Shown here in pieces: positions 40,541-52,200 of a stretch of DNA of 64,000 nt. Under the pieces are notes generated by a model that was not told where the DNA came from, ran no database searches, and saw only the letters and a list, made by a program, of their open reading frames with translations. The stretch's first letter is position 1, and the number at the start of each line of letters is the position of its first letter. Origin of the DNA: Temnopleurus reevesii (Eukaryota; Echinodermata; Echinoidea; Temnopleuroida; Temnopleuridae). Both the position numbers and the translations under genes were made by a program. The stretch lies in assembly GCA_036244855.1 (NCBI GenBank), contig BQKZ01000372.1:83514-147513 (forward strand), in the 5' to 3' direction.

Positions 40541-40868
40541 NNNNNNNNNNNNNNNNNNNNNNNNNNNNNNNNNNNNNNNNNNNNNNNNNNNNNNNNNNNN
40601 NNNNNNNNNNNNNNNNNNNNNNNNNNNNNNNNNNNNNNNNNNNNNNNNNNNNNNNNNNNNNNNNNNNNNNNNNNNNNNNNNNNNNNNNNNNNNNNNNNNN
40701 NNNNNNNNNNNNNNNNNNNNNNNNNNNNNNNNNNNNNNNNNNNNNNNNNNNNNNNNNNNNNNNNNNNNNNNNNNNNNNNNNNNNNNNNNNNNNNNNNNNN
40801 NNNNNNNNNNNNNNNNNNNNNNNNNNNNNNNNNNNNNNNNNNNNNNNNNNNNNNNNNNNNNNNNNNNN
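40541..40868. other. Assembly gap, 328 N
   Basis: Unknown bases flanked on both sides by copies of the same tandem repeat unit, which is probably why assembly stopped. Any open frame spanning it is meaningless. Confidence 0.99.
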
Positions 40869-41153
40869 AAAAAAAGTAAATTTCACCTCCAGTTCTCTCA
40901 AGTTCAATTCTTAAGTGGGAATTAATGGATGCTGACACAGTGCATGTGCGTTGACCTCTTGACCTCGGCCCATCAAGGCGCCAAAGGCCTAATCCCTGGC
41001 ACAGTGTTACCAGCCTCTACTTCCAGACTTGAATATTTCATTTTCTAATAACCCGCTAATAATATATACTACTTTGAAAAAGGTGGGATTGCTTTGTAAT
41101 TGTTTCATATTTTCACAGTGCTCACATTTCATAACGTGTAGTGGAGAGAGAGA

Positions 41154-41287
41154 AAGGTTTGCGATTAATCGCTATTTTATTTTGCGATCAATTGCAAACT
41201 TTACCACATGATTTGCCATGGACTTGCGATTGATATCAATCGCTATCAGATTAGCAATTAATCGCAAACCTTTATGTTACGGGGCCT
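41154..41287. mobile_element. Palindromic MITE, AAAGGTTTGCGATTAATCGC arms
   Basis: The arm from 41154 is inverted at about 41245-41275 (GCAATTAATCGCAAACCTTT). It ends in ATGTTACGGGGCCTA, like the end of the element at 27741-27877. Confidence 0.75.
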
Positions 41288-41755
41288 AACTGAAATCACT
41301 CATGTGTGAAGGGCATTACAGTGTTTTTGATAACATTCAATAGCAAGACAGTTGTGGGCTTTTTTCTAATATAAACCCTCATAAAAATATGTATACTTAC
41401 GAAATAGTGAACCCTAAATTTTGAGCATAGTGGAATATTTTCAACCCTTTCAATATATTGATGAGACATATTTTCATCAATTATCTTTCTTGATTCCTGA
41501 ATGTAAAAAGGATCTTTTTGATATAATTTCCCTCACAATAAAAATACTTGGTTATGCTATTTGGCAAATCACATTCCAATTACCATGGATATATCCATGC
41601 AATTACTGATCATAAAGCATATTTGGTAATGGTTTGCATCCCTGTTAATTATGACGTCATCATGTGGTCATCATTGAATGTAGGTCCGAAATAGGCACGG
41701 TAGGACCTTGCATGAGGTACAGTGGAACCAATCAAGCAACATTTCCTTCAGTAAC

Positions 41756-41936
41756 TAGGGGGTGTTGCTCAAAATCAACTGCAAATCAACTGCAACTTTT
41801 CTAACTGTAACGCACATTTTCATTCGCGCACGCTACGCGCTTATAACAAAACGAGCATGAAACAATGATTTTCAGTGGCGCGTTCCGATCAACTGCAACT
41901 TGCGATCAATTGCAAGTTTTGAGCAACACCCCCTAG
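41756..41936. mobile_element. GGGTGTTGCTCAA MITE, copy A
   Basis: About 180 bases with TA at each side and inverted ends GGGGGTGTTGCTCAAAA. The interior arms contain TCAACTGCAA and TGCGATCAATTGCAA, and the centre has CGCGCA-type motifs. No coding capacity. TA flanks suggest Tc1/mariner-type mobilisation. Confidence 0.92.
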
Positions 41937-42208
41937 GGCTTGCTTCAGTTTTCCATTGTGCTCCAAATTTATTCTTGCTTCTTACAGATGAATGCAATTA
42001 TATGGGCTTTCTGTGTGTACTTGAGCCACAAATCACAGAGTTGAGTTTGCATGTGTTATTTGTTGCTACGTCAGGCAAGCCTTGTCAAGGTTTCAGATTG
42101 TCAAAGAAGAAAGCTTTATTCAAATGTATGCATTCAATACTCTAAATTCAATACACTAAAAATTGAGCTGTCAAGTATCATTGTTGTTCCTGTGAAAGGC
42201 AAAAACTA

Positions 42209-42380
42209 ACAGGGTGTTGCTCAAAAGTTGCAATTGATCGCAAGTTGCAGTTGATAGGAATGCGCCAATCAAAATCATTGTTTCATTGTTGCGCGTCTTT
42301 TTAAATGCGCATATCATGCGTGAATGGAAATGCGCGTTATAATTTGTAAAGTTGCAGTTGATTTTGAGCAACACCCCCTA
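42209..42380. mobile_element. GGGTGTTGCTCAA MITE, copy B
   Basis: Inverse orientation to copy A, with the same ends and interior. The left end is slightly shortened. Confidence 0.9.
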
Positions 42381-42564
42381 AGTTATGTTGCGTGGGAGAG
42401 CAAGGAACGCCCAGATGTGACGTAGCTTTGTATGGACTTTTCCCTGGGAGAGAATATTGGTGTCTGAATGTCGAGACTATCATGGTGGTGGAGTTGAGTC
42501 TAATGTAACACTGGACTTGACTGTATGAGGCAAGGTCGTGACTGAGGTCGCGGGGAGCAAAGGC

Positions 42565-42990
42565 ACAACCCCCAAGGCAATGACGTCTTCTTCCAAGCAT
42601 ACAGTTTGCCTTCTTATAACACTCTTCCTCTATTTCTTATAACACTGTTTCTCTATAGTTTGCAGACTGATTCCTCTGTGGGGTTGGAGGTTGGTGAACA
42701 GTTTGCTTGTGTCATTTGTCGCTATGTCAGGCAAGCCTTTGTCAAGGTTTCAGATTGTCAAAATTACGTATTCATAATTCAAGGCAATGACGTCTTCTTC
42801 CAAGAATACAATTTGCCTATATATAACACTCTTCCTCTGTATTTTGCAGACTGGTTCCTCTGTGGGGTCGGGGGTTGGTAACAGTTTGCATGTGTCATTT
42901 TTCGCTATGTCAGGCAAGCTCAATAGTCTGCGGACTAGTTCCTCTGTGGGATGGGGGTTGGTAACGGTGGTAGCTTTTACGTCAGGAGAA
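42565..42990. repeat. Diverged tandem repeats with GCAGACTG-TTCCTCTGTGGG
   Basis: Units containing CAATGACGTCTTCTTCCAAG, TATAACACTCTTCCTCT, CTCTGTGGGGT-GGGGTTGGT and CGCTATGTCAGGCAAGC occur two to three times. A related piece lies at 42040-42115. Confidence 0.8.
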
Positions 42991-43089
42991 TGGCAAAGTT
43001 TTCTGTGTGAATGTAGAGATGTGAAGAGTATTGGACAGATACAATATATGGAAATGTTTAAGATTTATCCTTTGTAATGACGATGTAGA

Positions 43090-43880
43090 ATAATGTTCAA
43101 TATTTTTATTACTTCTCTGCCTCCCCTTCCTCCTCTTCTTCCTCTTTTTCCTTTTTTTATTATTCGTCCCCTCTCTCTCTCTCTCCCTCTCTCTCTCTCT
43201 CTTTCTCTCTCACTTCCCTCTCTTCATCGTGGTTCTGTCTTCATTTATCCCTTCCTCAACCCACCTCCTCAATCCTTTCTGTCTTGCAGCACACAGCTGA
43301 CCCATATCTCTCCTCACAGTGCTTAGATTAGATTCTTGCTTGCTCTTTCCTTCAATAATCCCTAACTTTTCTCTGCTTTTTGTTCATTTTCCACGTTCTT
43401 GGTCCATTCTTACTGCTCCTACTCCTCCTCATTCTCATCTTGTCCCTTCTAGTTCCTTGCACTTGCATCTCGCAGCATATCTTGTTTCTGTTCTCTCCCC
43501 TTCTTATTTATCATCTTTACCCCTTCTCTTCCCCTGTCTCCTTCTCTCAGTCATGCTTGTCGTCTCCACTGTCTATTTACCTTTCCATATTTTTTTATTT
43601 TTTTGCTTCTTGTTTTCCTCTTTATATTTCTTCTCTTCCTCCCCCTTTCTTTTCTCTCAGTACTACCCCCATCTTCACTTTAATACTTCCATCAAACTCC
43701 AGATCTTCATTCTCCACTTTCTACTCCATATTCACTATCTTTAACCACCACCTCCCTCTTCTCTGTCTCTTTCTTTCAATCATGCCCCTCATCTCCACCG
43801 CCCCCTCTCTCATCCTCCACCCCTCACTCATCCATCTTCCACCTCACAGCTGACCCCCATCTTTCCTCACATCCCTTCAG
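43090..43880. repeat. Long pyrimidine-rich tract
   Basis: About 800 bases are dominated by C and T on the + strand, including a pure CT run near 43170-43210. Long open frames here are compositional. Confidence 0.85.
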
Positions 43881-44717
43881 ATTGATGCACTCCCATGCTC
43901 TCATTCGCCCCTCCAAGACCAAAATAGAAAGAGAACAAAACAACAACAGATGCAAAAGTGTGCCTTCATTCCAAAATATTCCACAGCAAACACACACAGA
44001 AGAAATTGGTAGACAAATAGAAAGGGAGTCGAAATCTGAGTCCAACGGTTACAAGTTTCGGGGTTCGTGAAGAGGAGGGAAGGAGGTATGAGGGATTGAT
44101 TGTGGATTGGTTGCTAGGGTAGGATGTATTGTGAGAGTTAGCCCGGAGGGATAGAACGAGAGGGAAAGAGAGTTGAGAGGAGAACAAGATGGAGGGGAAA
44201 AGAGATGTTTTGACCTTTTAGCTGTTGAGATCATTGAGGTGGGAAGGTTTGTTTTTCTATTTCTGTTTGAGAATTGGGGCTGATTCGGAGGAGAATGCGG
44301 CGGCAAGATCTGTTGGGAATACACCACCGCCAGTTGACGTGGTCGGCGGGTCGTGCTATTGTGTCGCAGAATTCCGGAGCTGGGAGGGAAAATGATGTAT
44401 GTGTTTGAGGATGAATGATGTTGGTGCTATACAATGACTGGTGGCACATTATTTTCCTCTTTTGCTCTGTTCTTCGAAAGGCAGACATTTGTTGCTTTTA
44501 AATTTGGGATAGAAATTTTCTCACTTTGCTCCTATTACAAATGGCTCTATGGGTGAGAAGGCAAAATGACTCATTGGTTAGAAGCTTCTTTGTCTCCTTC
44601 CTTTTTTATCCCTCATCTTATTGTTCTTTTCATCACCTTTTATTTTCCTTTTTTTTTTTCGTTTTTTTCGTGTTTTTATTTTCCTGGTTTCATTGCCAGC
44701 AGTATTTATGCCACTAT

Positions 44718-44895
44718 TAGGGTGTTGCTCAAAATCAACTGCAAATCAACTGCAACTTTGCACATTGTAACGCGCATTTTCATTCGCGCACAGTATGCGC
44801 ATTTAACAAGACGCGCATGAAACAATTATTTTGATTGGCGCATTCTGATCAACTGCTACTTGCGATCAATTGCAACTTTTGAGCAACACCTGCTA
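44718..44895. mobile_element. GGGTGTTGCTCAA MITE, copy C
   Basis: Same orientation as copy A with the same arms. It abuts the long ACT microsatellite at its right end. Confidence 0.92.
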
Positions 44896-45154
44896 TGTCT
44901 ACTACTACTGCTACTACTACTGCTGCTACTATAACTACTACTATTGCTAGTAATACTACTGTTACTACCGCTGTTACTGCTCCTCCTATGATTACTTCAT
45001 ATGATACTACTATTACAGCTACAATTACTGTTCCAACTGCTACCGCTTCTACTGCTACCGTCACTACTCATAAGACTTACTACTTCTACTACTATTTCAA
45101 CAACTACTACTAATGTTACTACTACTGCTACTACTACTACTACTACTACTACTG

Positions 45155-45198
<44 letters not shown>

Positions 45199-45199
45199 G

Positions 45200-45237
<38 letters not shown>

Positions 45238-45238
45238 G

Positions 45239-45284
<46 letters not shown>

Positions 45285-45322
45285 TACTACAACAACTACC
45301 ACTACTACAACTACTACTACAG
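44896..45322. repeat. ACT trinucleotide microsatellite
   Basis: An imperfect then nearly pure (ACT)n tract of over 400 bases. It produces poly-Thr, poly-Leu and, on the other strand, poly-Val frames that are not proteins. Confidence 0.97.
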
Positions 45323-46052
45323 ACCCAAAGACTTATTGTTGCCCTTCTGTATAGGTGTGCTTGTTAACCTGTATAAGACCCTGCCAGGTAAATGTCATCT
45401 TCAGGTCGTGCCTCCTTGGTAAAGACATCAGAACAGTGTTAATGAATGTAGGCTAGCATAGGATGACCTTAACCTACATATTGCATGTACAGCTTTGTCT
45501 CTCTGTGCCCCCCCCCCCCCCCCATTCCAAGTTGTCAAAACGTTCATGGTCATGGGAGTTTTCATACACCAGTTTTGCCCTTCAGTTCATTTTTGTCAAA
45601 TCAATTTATCTATTTTTTTAATGCAAAAATATAATTACTTGCACATGAAATATACAACATTTTTTTATTCTTTGTGATCAGTTTTTTTATTTTTATTATT
45701 GTTTCATTAACAAAGATTTTCCTAGCACCATTTGTCTCAAGACATATAATGAGGAAATCATTTATTGTTCTTCAAAAGAAAATATCCTGATTTGAATTTA
45801 ACACTTTCATAATTCATTCTAAATGCCTATAAGCAGTTGTATAGGTTTGTTATTAGTTTCACCAGGCAAACTGCTTTTCATTGTTTGAACAGCTGCTATT
45901 TTCCTGGAACATTGTTAAAAAAAACTCAATCAATAAAATATATATCTGTCAAATACTTCTTCCAAATTATATTACTACAGGAAACAAATTTATTATTAAT
46001 TATACTTAGTACACTCTATTTAATTATTATTTCTTTCGCAATCTCTTTGCAG

Positions 46053-46203
46053 GCCACCTTCACTGCATGTTAACTGTCATGTGACCTATTCATCTTCCTC
46101 CGCTAACAAAGATCTAGTGCAATGGATGTGTTCCTACAGCTGACTACGTTTGTCTGGCTGTTAGCCACGTTTCTCACACTCATGTGTGAACACACCCTCG
46201 CAG
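46053..46203 (+). CDS. cdon: Exon with 5' UTR, start codon and signal peptide
   Basis: The exon follows a pyrimidine-rich acceptor (AG at 46051-46052) and ends at a GTAAGC donor. The ATG at 46122 opens 27 codons that look like a signal peptide: a short polar start, a hydrophobic core of Leu, Val, Phe and Trp, then Cys-Glu-His-Thr-Leu-Ala before the splice. The last base leaves phase 1, and joining to 50025 makes an Asp codon just before Ig1. The first 69 bases are 5' UTR, and an acceptor ahead of them implies at least one upstream noncoding exon. Two decayed copies of this exon follow within 300 bases. Confidence 0.85.
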
Positions 46204-49200
46204 GTAAGCTTTATCATGGTACTAGAATATTACGGATTGTTCCCACTTCAATACAAACCTATTTATTTCTAGTGCAATTGATGTGTTCCTACAACTGGCT
46301 ACATTTCTCATGCTCTTGTGTGAACACATCCACGCAGGTGAGATCAGAGTGCTATTATGCAAGGTTGCGTTCACACACAGTATAGAAGCTCGTTTAATTG
46401 TAATGCTATGGATTTGTTCCTAGGGCTGGCAATTAGTTACGTTTCTCAAACACATTTATGAATGCAGGAGACGCAAACTTTGCATCAAGAGGTGCAAAAT
46501 TTACATTCCAAATTGTAAACTTCATGTCCCAACTGCAAACTTAGCTGCACACATGGCCCGTCGATGTACATTCTTTGGGACAACCATAAGAATCCTATAT
46601 CTTGTAAGAGAACTTGTATCTGTATTTTTCAAACAATTTTATAGATAAATGGTTTTATCGGTTCCGGGAGGAATTAGAAAATGCTTTGTTGGAAATACAA
46701 TTTCAATGCAAAAATAGTCACATTCTGCTGCTACTTTTTTAGTGTTCTTTACAGAGTAGAATAGAATCAATCACATTTTCACTTTAGGAGCCCAAAATTA
46801 ATCTCTGCCATCGATCAAATCTGGTGTAGACATGGCCCATTTATCTAGCTCTGTCCAACGATGAGCGATAGCTGTGATGAACTTCGCACCTGTCGTGACG
46901 CTTTGTGAAATTCATTGAGACATCTTGCTTGCGTGTATGGCAGCAGAACCCATTACATGTATGTTGAAGACCAGAGTTCCCAATGCCTGTAGTTTTCAGA
47001 TAACACTTTATAGAAATACGATTCAACTTTTTTTAACTTTCCAATGGGATGATTGAAAATTAGAATAAGCAGTATTCACATTTATTATCCTGTCTATAGG
47101 TCATCCACTTGAGATGCTTTAATTAAAACAATTTATTCCAGAAATTAGATCATCCTCATGATGAATAAAAATGAATAATAATGAATAATGAAATGAATAA
47201 GGCCACCAAGCAAAGCTCAAAATCTTGTAATGTATTTAAGATAGTCATTTGCTGCAAGATAAGCAATGTAGGATTACTGTTGAAATTTCCCAAAAGCATT
47301 AATTTCTGACTTGTCATTACTTTCGAAATGTTACAGAAATTTCAAATATTATTACATTGCATTATGGTTATAACATATTCAGGATGATAAAGTATTCAGT
47401 ATTCAGTTATTGTTTGGATGAATATAAAGAAGTAAAATGACTGCATTGCTTTTTGTAAATTTTACTAAAGAAATTCAGTATATTCTGGTATATTGTTTTA
47501 TGATACCTTCCAAATAGTTTCTTTCAAAATGAATTCCAAGGCGGTTTTTCACCAAGATAAGAAAGACTTTAAGAACGACTTTGCGCACGAATTGTATCAG
47601 TTCTTGTGCTGAATGATCAAGAATCTTATGCCTATTACACTCGTTAATGTACTCCAGTCTTTCTTAAAGTTGTGCGTAACTTTAAGAACTACTTGGTGAA
47701 ACACTGCCCAGAACCCTAAAATCACTCTCATATTTTAAGTTGGAGAACCATGCCATACAATGTATAGAGCCAAGAGTGACTACCACAAGAGCCCTTTGAC
47801 TGGAGCTAGGGGTGCAGTGAGAGACCCCCTGCCTCTGGTATCTCATTACTGAGTGAGGGGAGAGAGGGCAAGAGAGTGGGCCAAATTTGCAACAGTATCC
47901 ATGTCCATGACTCTGACAGTGAACCGGGCGGGACGCCAGCTCCCCCCAAAATTGGACGACTTCACACCCTTCGATTTTTTTGCGTGAACTTTGTGGCAGA
48001 ATAGGCCAGTGCTTGAAACAAAATGCGCAAAGATGGAGAGTTTTTACACATTCTGCTGCAAATGTGTTTGATTAGAGTTTGAAATACAAAACTCATATCA
48101 TCAACTTGTGTTAACTTGAGGATTCTAGCTCTGAGGAACCGCATTGATGCATAAGATGATGCATAACAAATGAAATCACTACAACACCATGCGGAGGTAT
48201 TGCAAAATCACTGTTATTTTTTGTTAGATCAATATTTTTATGTAAAACCAGGAGTCTAAACTTACTAATTTTGTTTGGTTCATATGGTTAGTTTAGACCA
48301 GGAGTCATATCGACCCATCTAGAACGATGGGACACTTTGACATCCTTTAGTTAATTGTGGTGCAAACTGGTGGCAGCGGTGGGATATTGATTTTTGTAAA
48401 GTCCCACACCATCAAATTGATGTAAGCGTGCAGTCACTTTTTAGCGAAAAGCAAATGGAAAACAAAATCAGAAATTACAATCCCCAAAAGCTTTATTACA
48501 TTGTATTTCTAAGCCAGATAAGATCTTTGTAGGCTGTATTTAAAAGGAATGGTGGAAATATGAAATGAAGAACTTAGTTTCAGTAATCATCAGCGCATCC
48601 CATCACGATTACATGCTTAGTGTTAAAGAGGCTGCTGGTGGGATGCCTATTAAAGCTTCATCGGGGCACAGATCGACCCCGCGTCTAAACCCAAAGGCCT
48701 CCTGGCAAGGCTTGGCCACATTGGCAGCACCAGCCGTGCCGTTTCCCCATTATAGAACGCTGTGATGATTTAATAAACGGAAAAACCAACAGTGTCGGAG
48801 CGCTCTCGTGATAAAAGAGGAAAGAATTTGTGCAAGCTCTTGAATGCAGACATCATGCAGGGTGGAGATATGAAGAGATGTAAATAATAGAACACACAAA
48901 TGGTGTACTTTCTTACTAGAGGTGTTATTGTACAGGAAAGAAAGATGTAAGCTTTGCACAATACACATTGTGACAGTGATATAAACCCTGTTACATTAGG
49001 AACTTCAGCATACCATCATTGCTAATACATGTGTAAGATACATGACGATGACTCTCCTACATTTCTGTAATGTTTTATTTCATAGATTTGACTGTATTCA
49101 TATTATACTTGTACTATAGATTCAGTTCCTTCATGAACTGTAAATCAGTTTTTTTCTTACCATTTTGTTGAAGCATGGGGTTAATTAATATAAGTGTCTT

Positions 49201-52200
49201 ATGCTGTAAATGAACATCACTTTCCCATTGAAGTTTACAAGACTGCAGTTCCTGGTTTTGCAATAAATTCACTTATATTTTATACAAATACTAGTGTTTG
49301 CATTTAGGCTGCATTTGACTCCAATCAATTAATAATCTAAATAAGTACCCTTATTGCATTGCACCCTGCGCATTAGAGAAGGTTTACCCGAGCAACAATA
49401 ATTCTAATTGGCCAGCACCAATTAACTGAATCTTTAAATTGCTCATAGATTTCATTCAATGCTCCTTTATCTCCAACTATTTAGGAGGATGTGATTGTTA
49501 AGAATAAATGAGTGTAAAATGTTTGTCCAATGAATGGATGTCCATTGTATATCTCTTGTATTTTTACAGTCCAATATTCAGTCTTTTCTGTGGAATCGTG
49601 TCATATATTCCATATCTTCCATATCTGCATTCCACCCAATTGTCCCCAATCTACATCAGATTTTTGATTATAGATATTTCAATTTGTAATATATTACTCC
49701 ACTATTTGGAGCGTCAAGGACTAGTTGTTAAGACTTCTATCGTATGAAATGGTTATGGGTGTGATTCCATATGGTTGGAGATTTCCCGCCAAACTTGGGA
49801 TAGTTGGAGTATCTGCCATGCAATAGCATCAATTGGCACCTATCCTGTTCCCTGGTATAGATGTAATATTTTCATACCCTATTAATTGTTATTATTTATA
49901 TTATTATTAGTAGTAGTATTAGTAGTAGTAATAGTAGTAATATTATTGTTATTATTTTTATTATTGTAATTTTTATTTATTATCATTAACATTATTATTG
50001 TTATTATTTATTCTTTTTTTTTAGATGTGCCTCCACAACTGAGAAGGGAACCTACCTCAAGTTTCGTCCGACCTCAAAGCCGGGTCAAGCTACGATGCAC
50101 CGCCCATCCCAAAGAAGCCGTAATCACATGGAGATTAAATGGCGTAGACATTCAGGACTTTCCACACATTGTCACAAATGGTGGCACGTTATTAATAAGA
50201 AACTTTGAAAGCGATGAAGGTGAATTTTCCCATGTTGGAGACTACCAGTGTGTCGCGACGACGGGGGTTGGGAGCGTCGTGAGCAGAGTAGCAAGATTAG
50301 ATGTTGCATGTAAGTATCATGTTTTTGTACATATTTAAGATCATATTTTATGTAGAGCACAATATCGTACCATGAAAAACAATGTGCAACTCCTACAAAT
50401 TCTAATGTTCAACAACCCAGCACGAAATAATCGAGAAATTCTGCTTTATCTTATGGGAAGGAAGATTATTTTCCCTTTTTATACATACTTTATACATCAC
50501 CATGGGGAATTAATTGTGTGTTAAAAAATTTGTAGACCAATACTATGTGGAGCAGATGTACTAGTTTTAGTGGTCACCGAGAGTCTGTATGCTTGTCTTC
50601 TTTCAGACTCTAAGAGAGACGTCCTGTGAAATATTATCATTAGTCCTCTTCTGAGCATAATAATTATGAAAGTATTTCATTGCTTTTCAGATATAAAGAA
50701 ATTTACAGAGAAACCACTTTAAGAAGTATTATCACATTGTACATTGTCTTTTTCTGAACACTGAATGGTAATATTTTCATTGTTTTCATGATATATTGGA
50801 GAAAAGTCCTATAAAGTACTATCATTGACTGCCTTCTAAACATAATATTTATGTAAGTGTTTTCATTGTTTTTCAGATATAAAGAAATTTACAGAGAAAC
50901 CTCCTTCAGAAGTATTATCATGGCATGGACAAGTTGGAGTAGTACCTTGTACATTACCAGAAAGTCAACCATCGGCAAGGATGGAGTATAGTTTTAAGAA
51001 TAAATGGATAACAGAAAGCATGGGTAAGTATATAGACTGATTGTGAAGAAAGCTGGCAATAATGCTAACTCTGTTTAGAATGATTAGGATGTATGTAAAA
51101 AAAAGAGCTTGAGCTTTCGATCCTAGCAGAATCTTTATTATAAGCTAAATGACAAGGAAATGAAGTAACTCAAAAGTATATAGAAAAAGCTAAACGAGGA
51201 GGTAGAGAGAAAGAAAGAACATGATGTGAAGGGCAGCCAATCACAGAGCAAGGAGAAATGAATAAAGGAACTCCAATGCTTGAACAAAAGAAAGATGACC
51301 AGCTGGAGGAGAGCTTGGCACAAAATAATGAAGGGATTAGAAAAGTGTAAAGTCATTTAACCCAAAGGAAATAAAGAAGTTAAAATTGTAAAATGCGCTT
51401 TTAATCTCATGAGAAGGTCCTCTAGGAATGGAAATTATTATTATTTCTATTATTATTGAAATGGGCATTTTATCATGTTAATTTCCTTTTTCAAATCATT
51501 GATGAAAAAGGGTTCGGTAGTAATACCATTAAAATTATATCATTTTAGTAGGTCAATCAGTTTATTTGTTGCTGTATTTTAAGGTGAGAATGTTATTATA
51601 TCCTTGTATTTCGTTATCAGATACGCATTAAGGTCAACATATGATAATGGCTTCAGAAAACGTCCATGTATGAAATGATAATAATAATAATAATAATAAT
51701 AATATTGGCATTTATATAGCGCTCTTACAGAAATATGTATCACAGCGCTTTAAAGTATTGTGTTACTTAAAGGGGAATTACACCCAGACAATAATGTACG
51801 GTCAGTAAGTGAAAAAAAAAGATGAACAAACTGTGAAAATTTGAGCAAAATCGGATAATCCATTCAAAAGTTATGAATTTTCAAAGTTATTATTTCCACC
51901 TGTGTTGGGCATCCTTAAATTGGCAACGTATAGCCAATTAGCATAATCTGTGATGTCATACATGGAGAACTCCTCATTCACTTTGAATATAAATTTATTG
52001 AAAATGGATCAATATTATATTTCAAATGAGGAATCAGCACCGTTCTGTCTGGAATGCTTGCAGAATTGATGTGGCTATAATATATGTAACAGAAAAAACA
52101 AAATTTTGTCTACTTTTCTGGAAAAAGAGGAAAATGTGAAATTTTGTGTACAAAGTGAATGAAGAGTTCTCCATGTTGGCAGCCATTTTGTGCCTGTACG

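Larger units (their letters stand above)
39895..40915. repeat. 170-base tandem repeat array interrupted by gap
   Basis: A unit with TGTACCAATCTATT, GACATTATTTCAA, AAATTTCACCTC-AGTTCTCTCAAGTTCAA and ATCTTCTGTCT recurs at about 39900 and 40070, with end pieces at 40450 and after the gap at 40869. Confidence 0.85.

Noticed and set aside
40512..40938. Open frames of 124-137 codons
   Set aside because: They run through 328 unknown bases.
43093..43853. Overlapping Leu/Ser/Pro-rich frames up to 157 codons
   Set aside because: Pyrimidine-rich tract; all three frames are open by composition.
44849..45367. Long poly-Thr, poly-Leu and poly-Val open frames
   Set aside because: They are translations of the ACT microsatellite in different frames; no start context, splice site or domain supports them.
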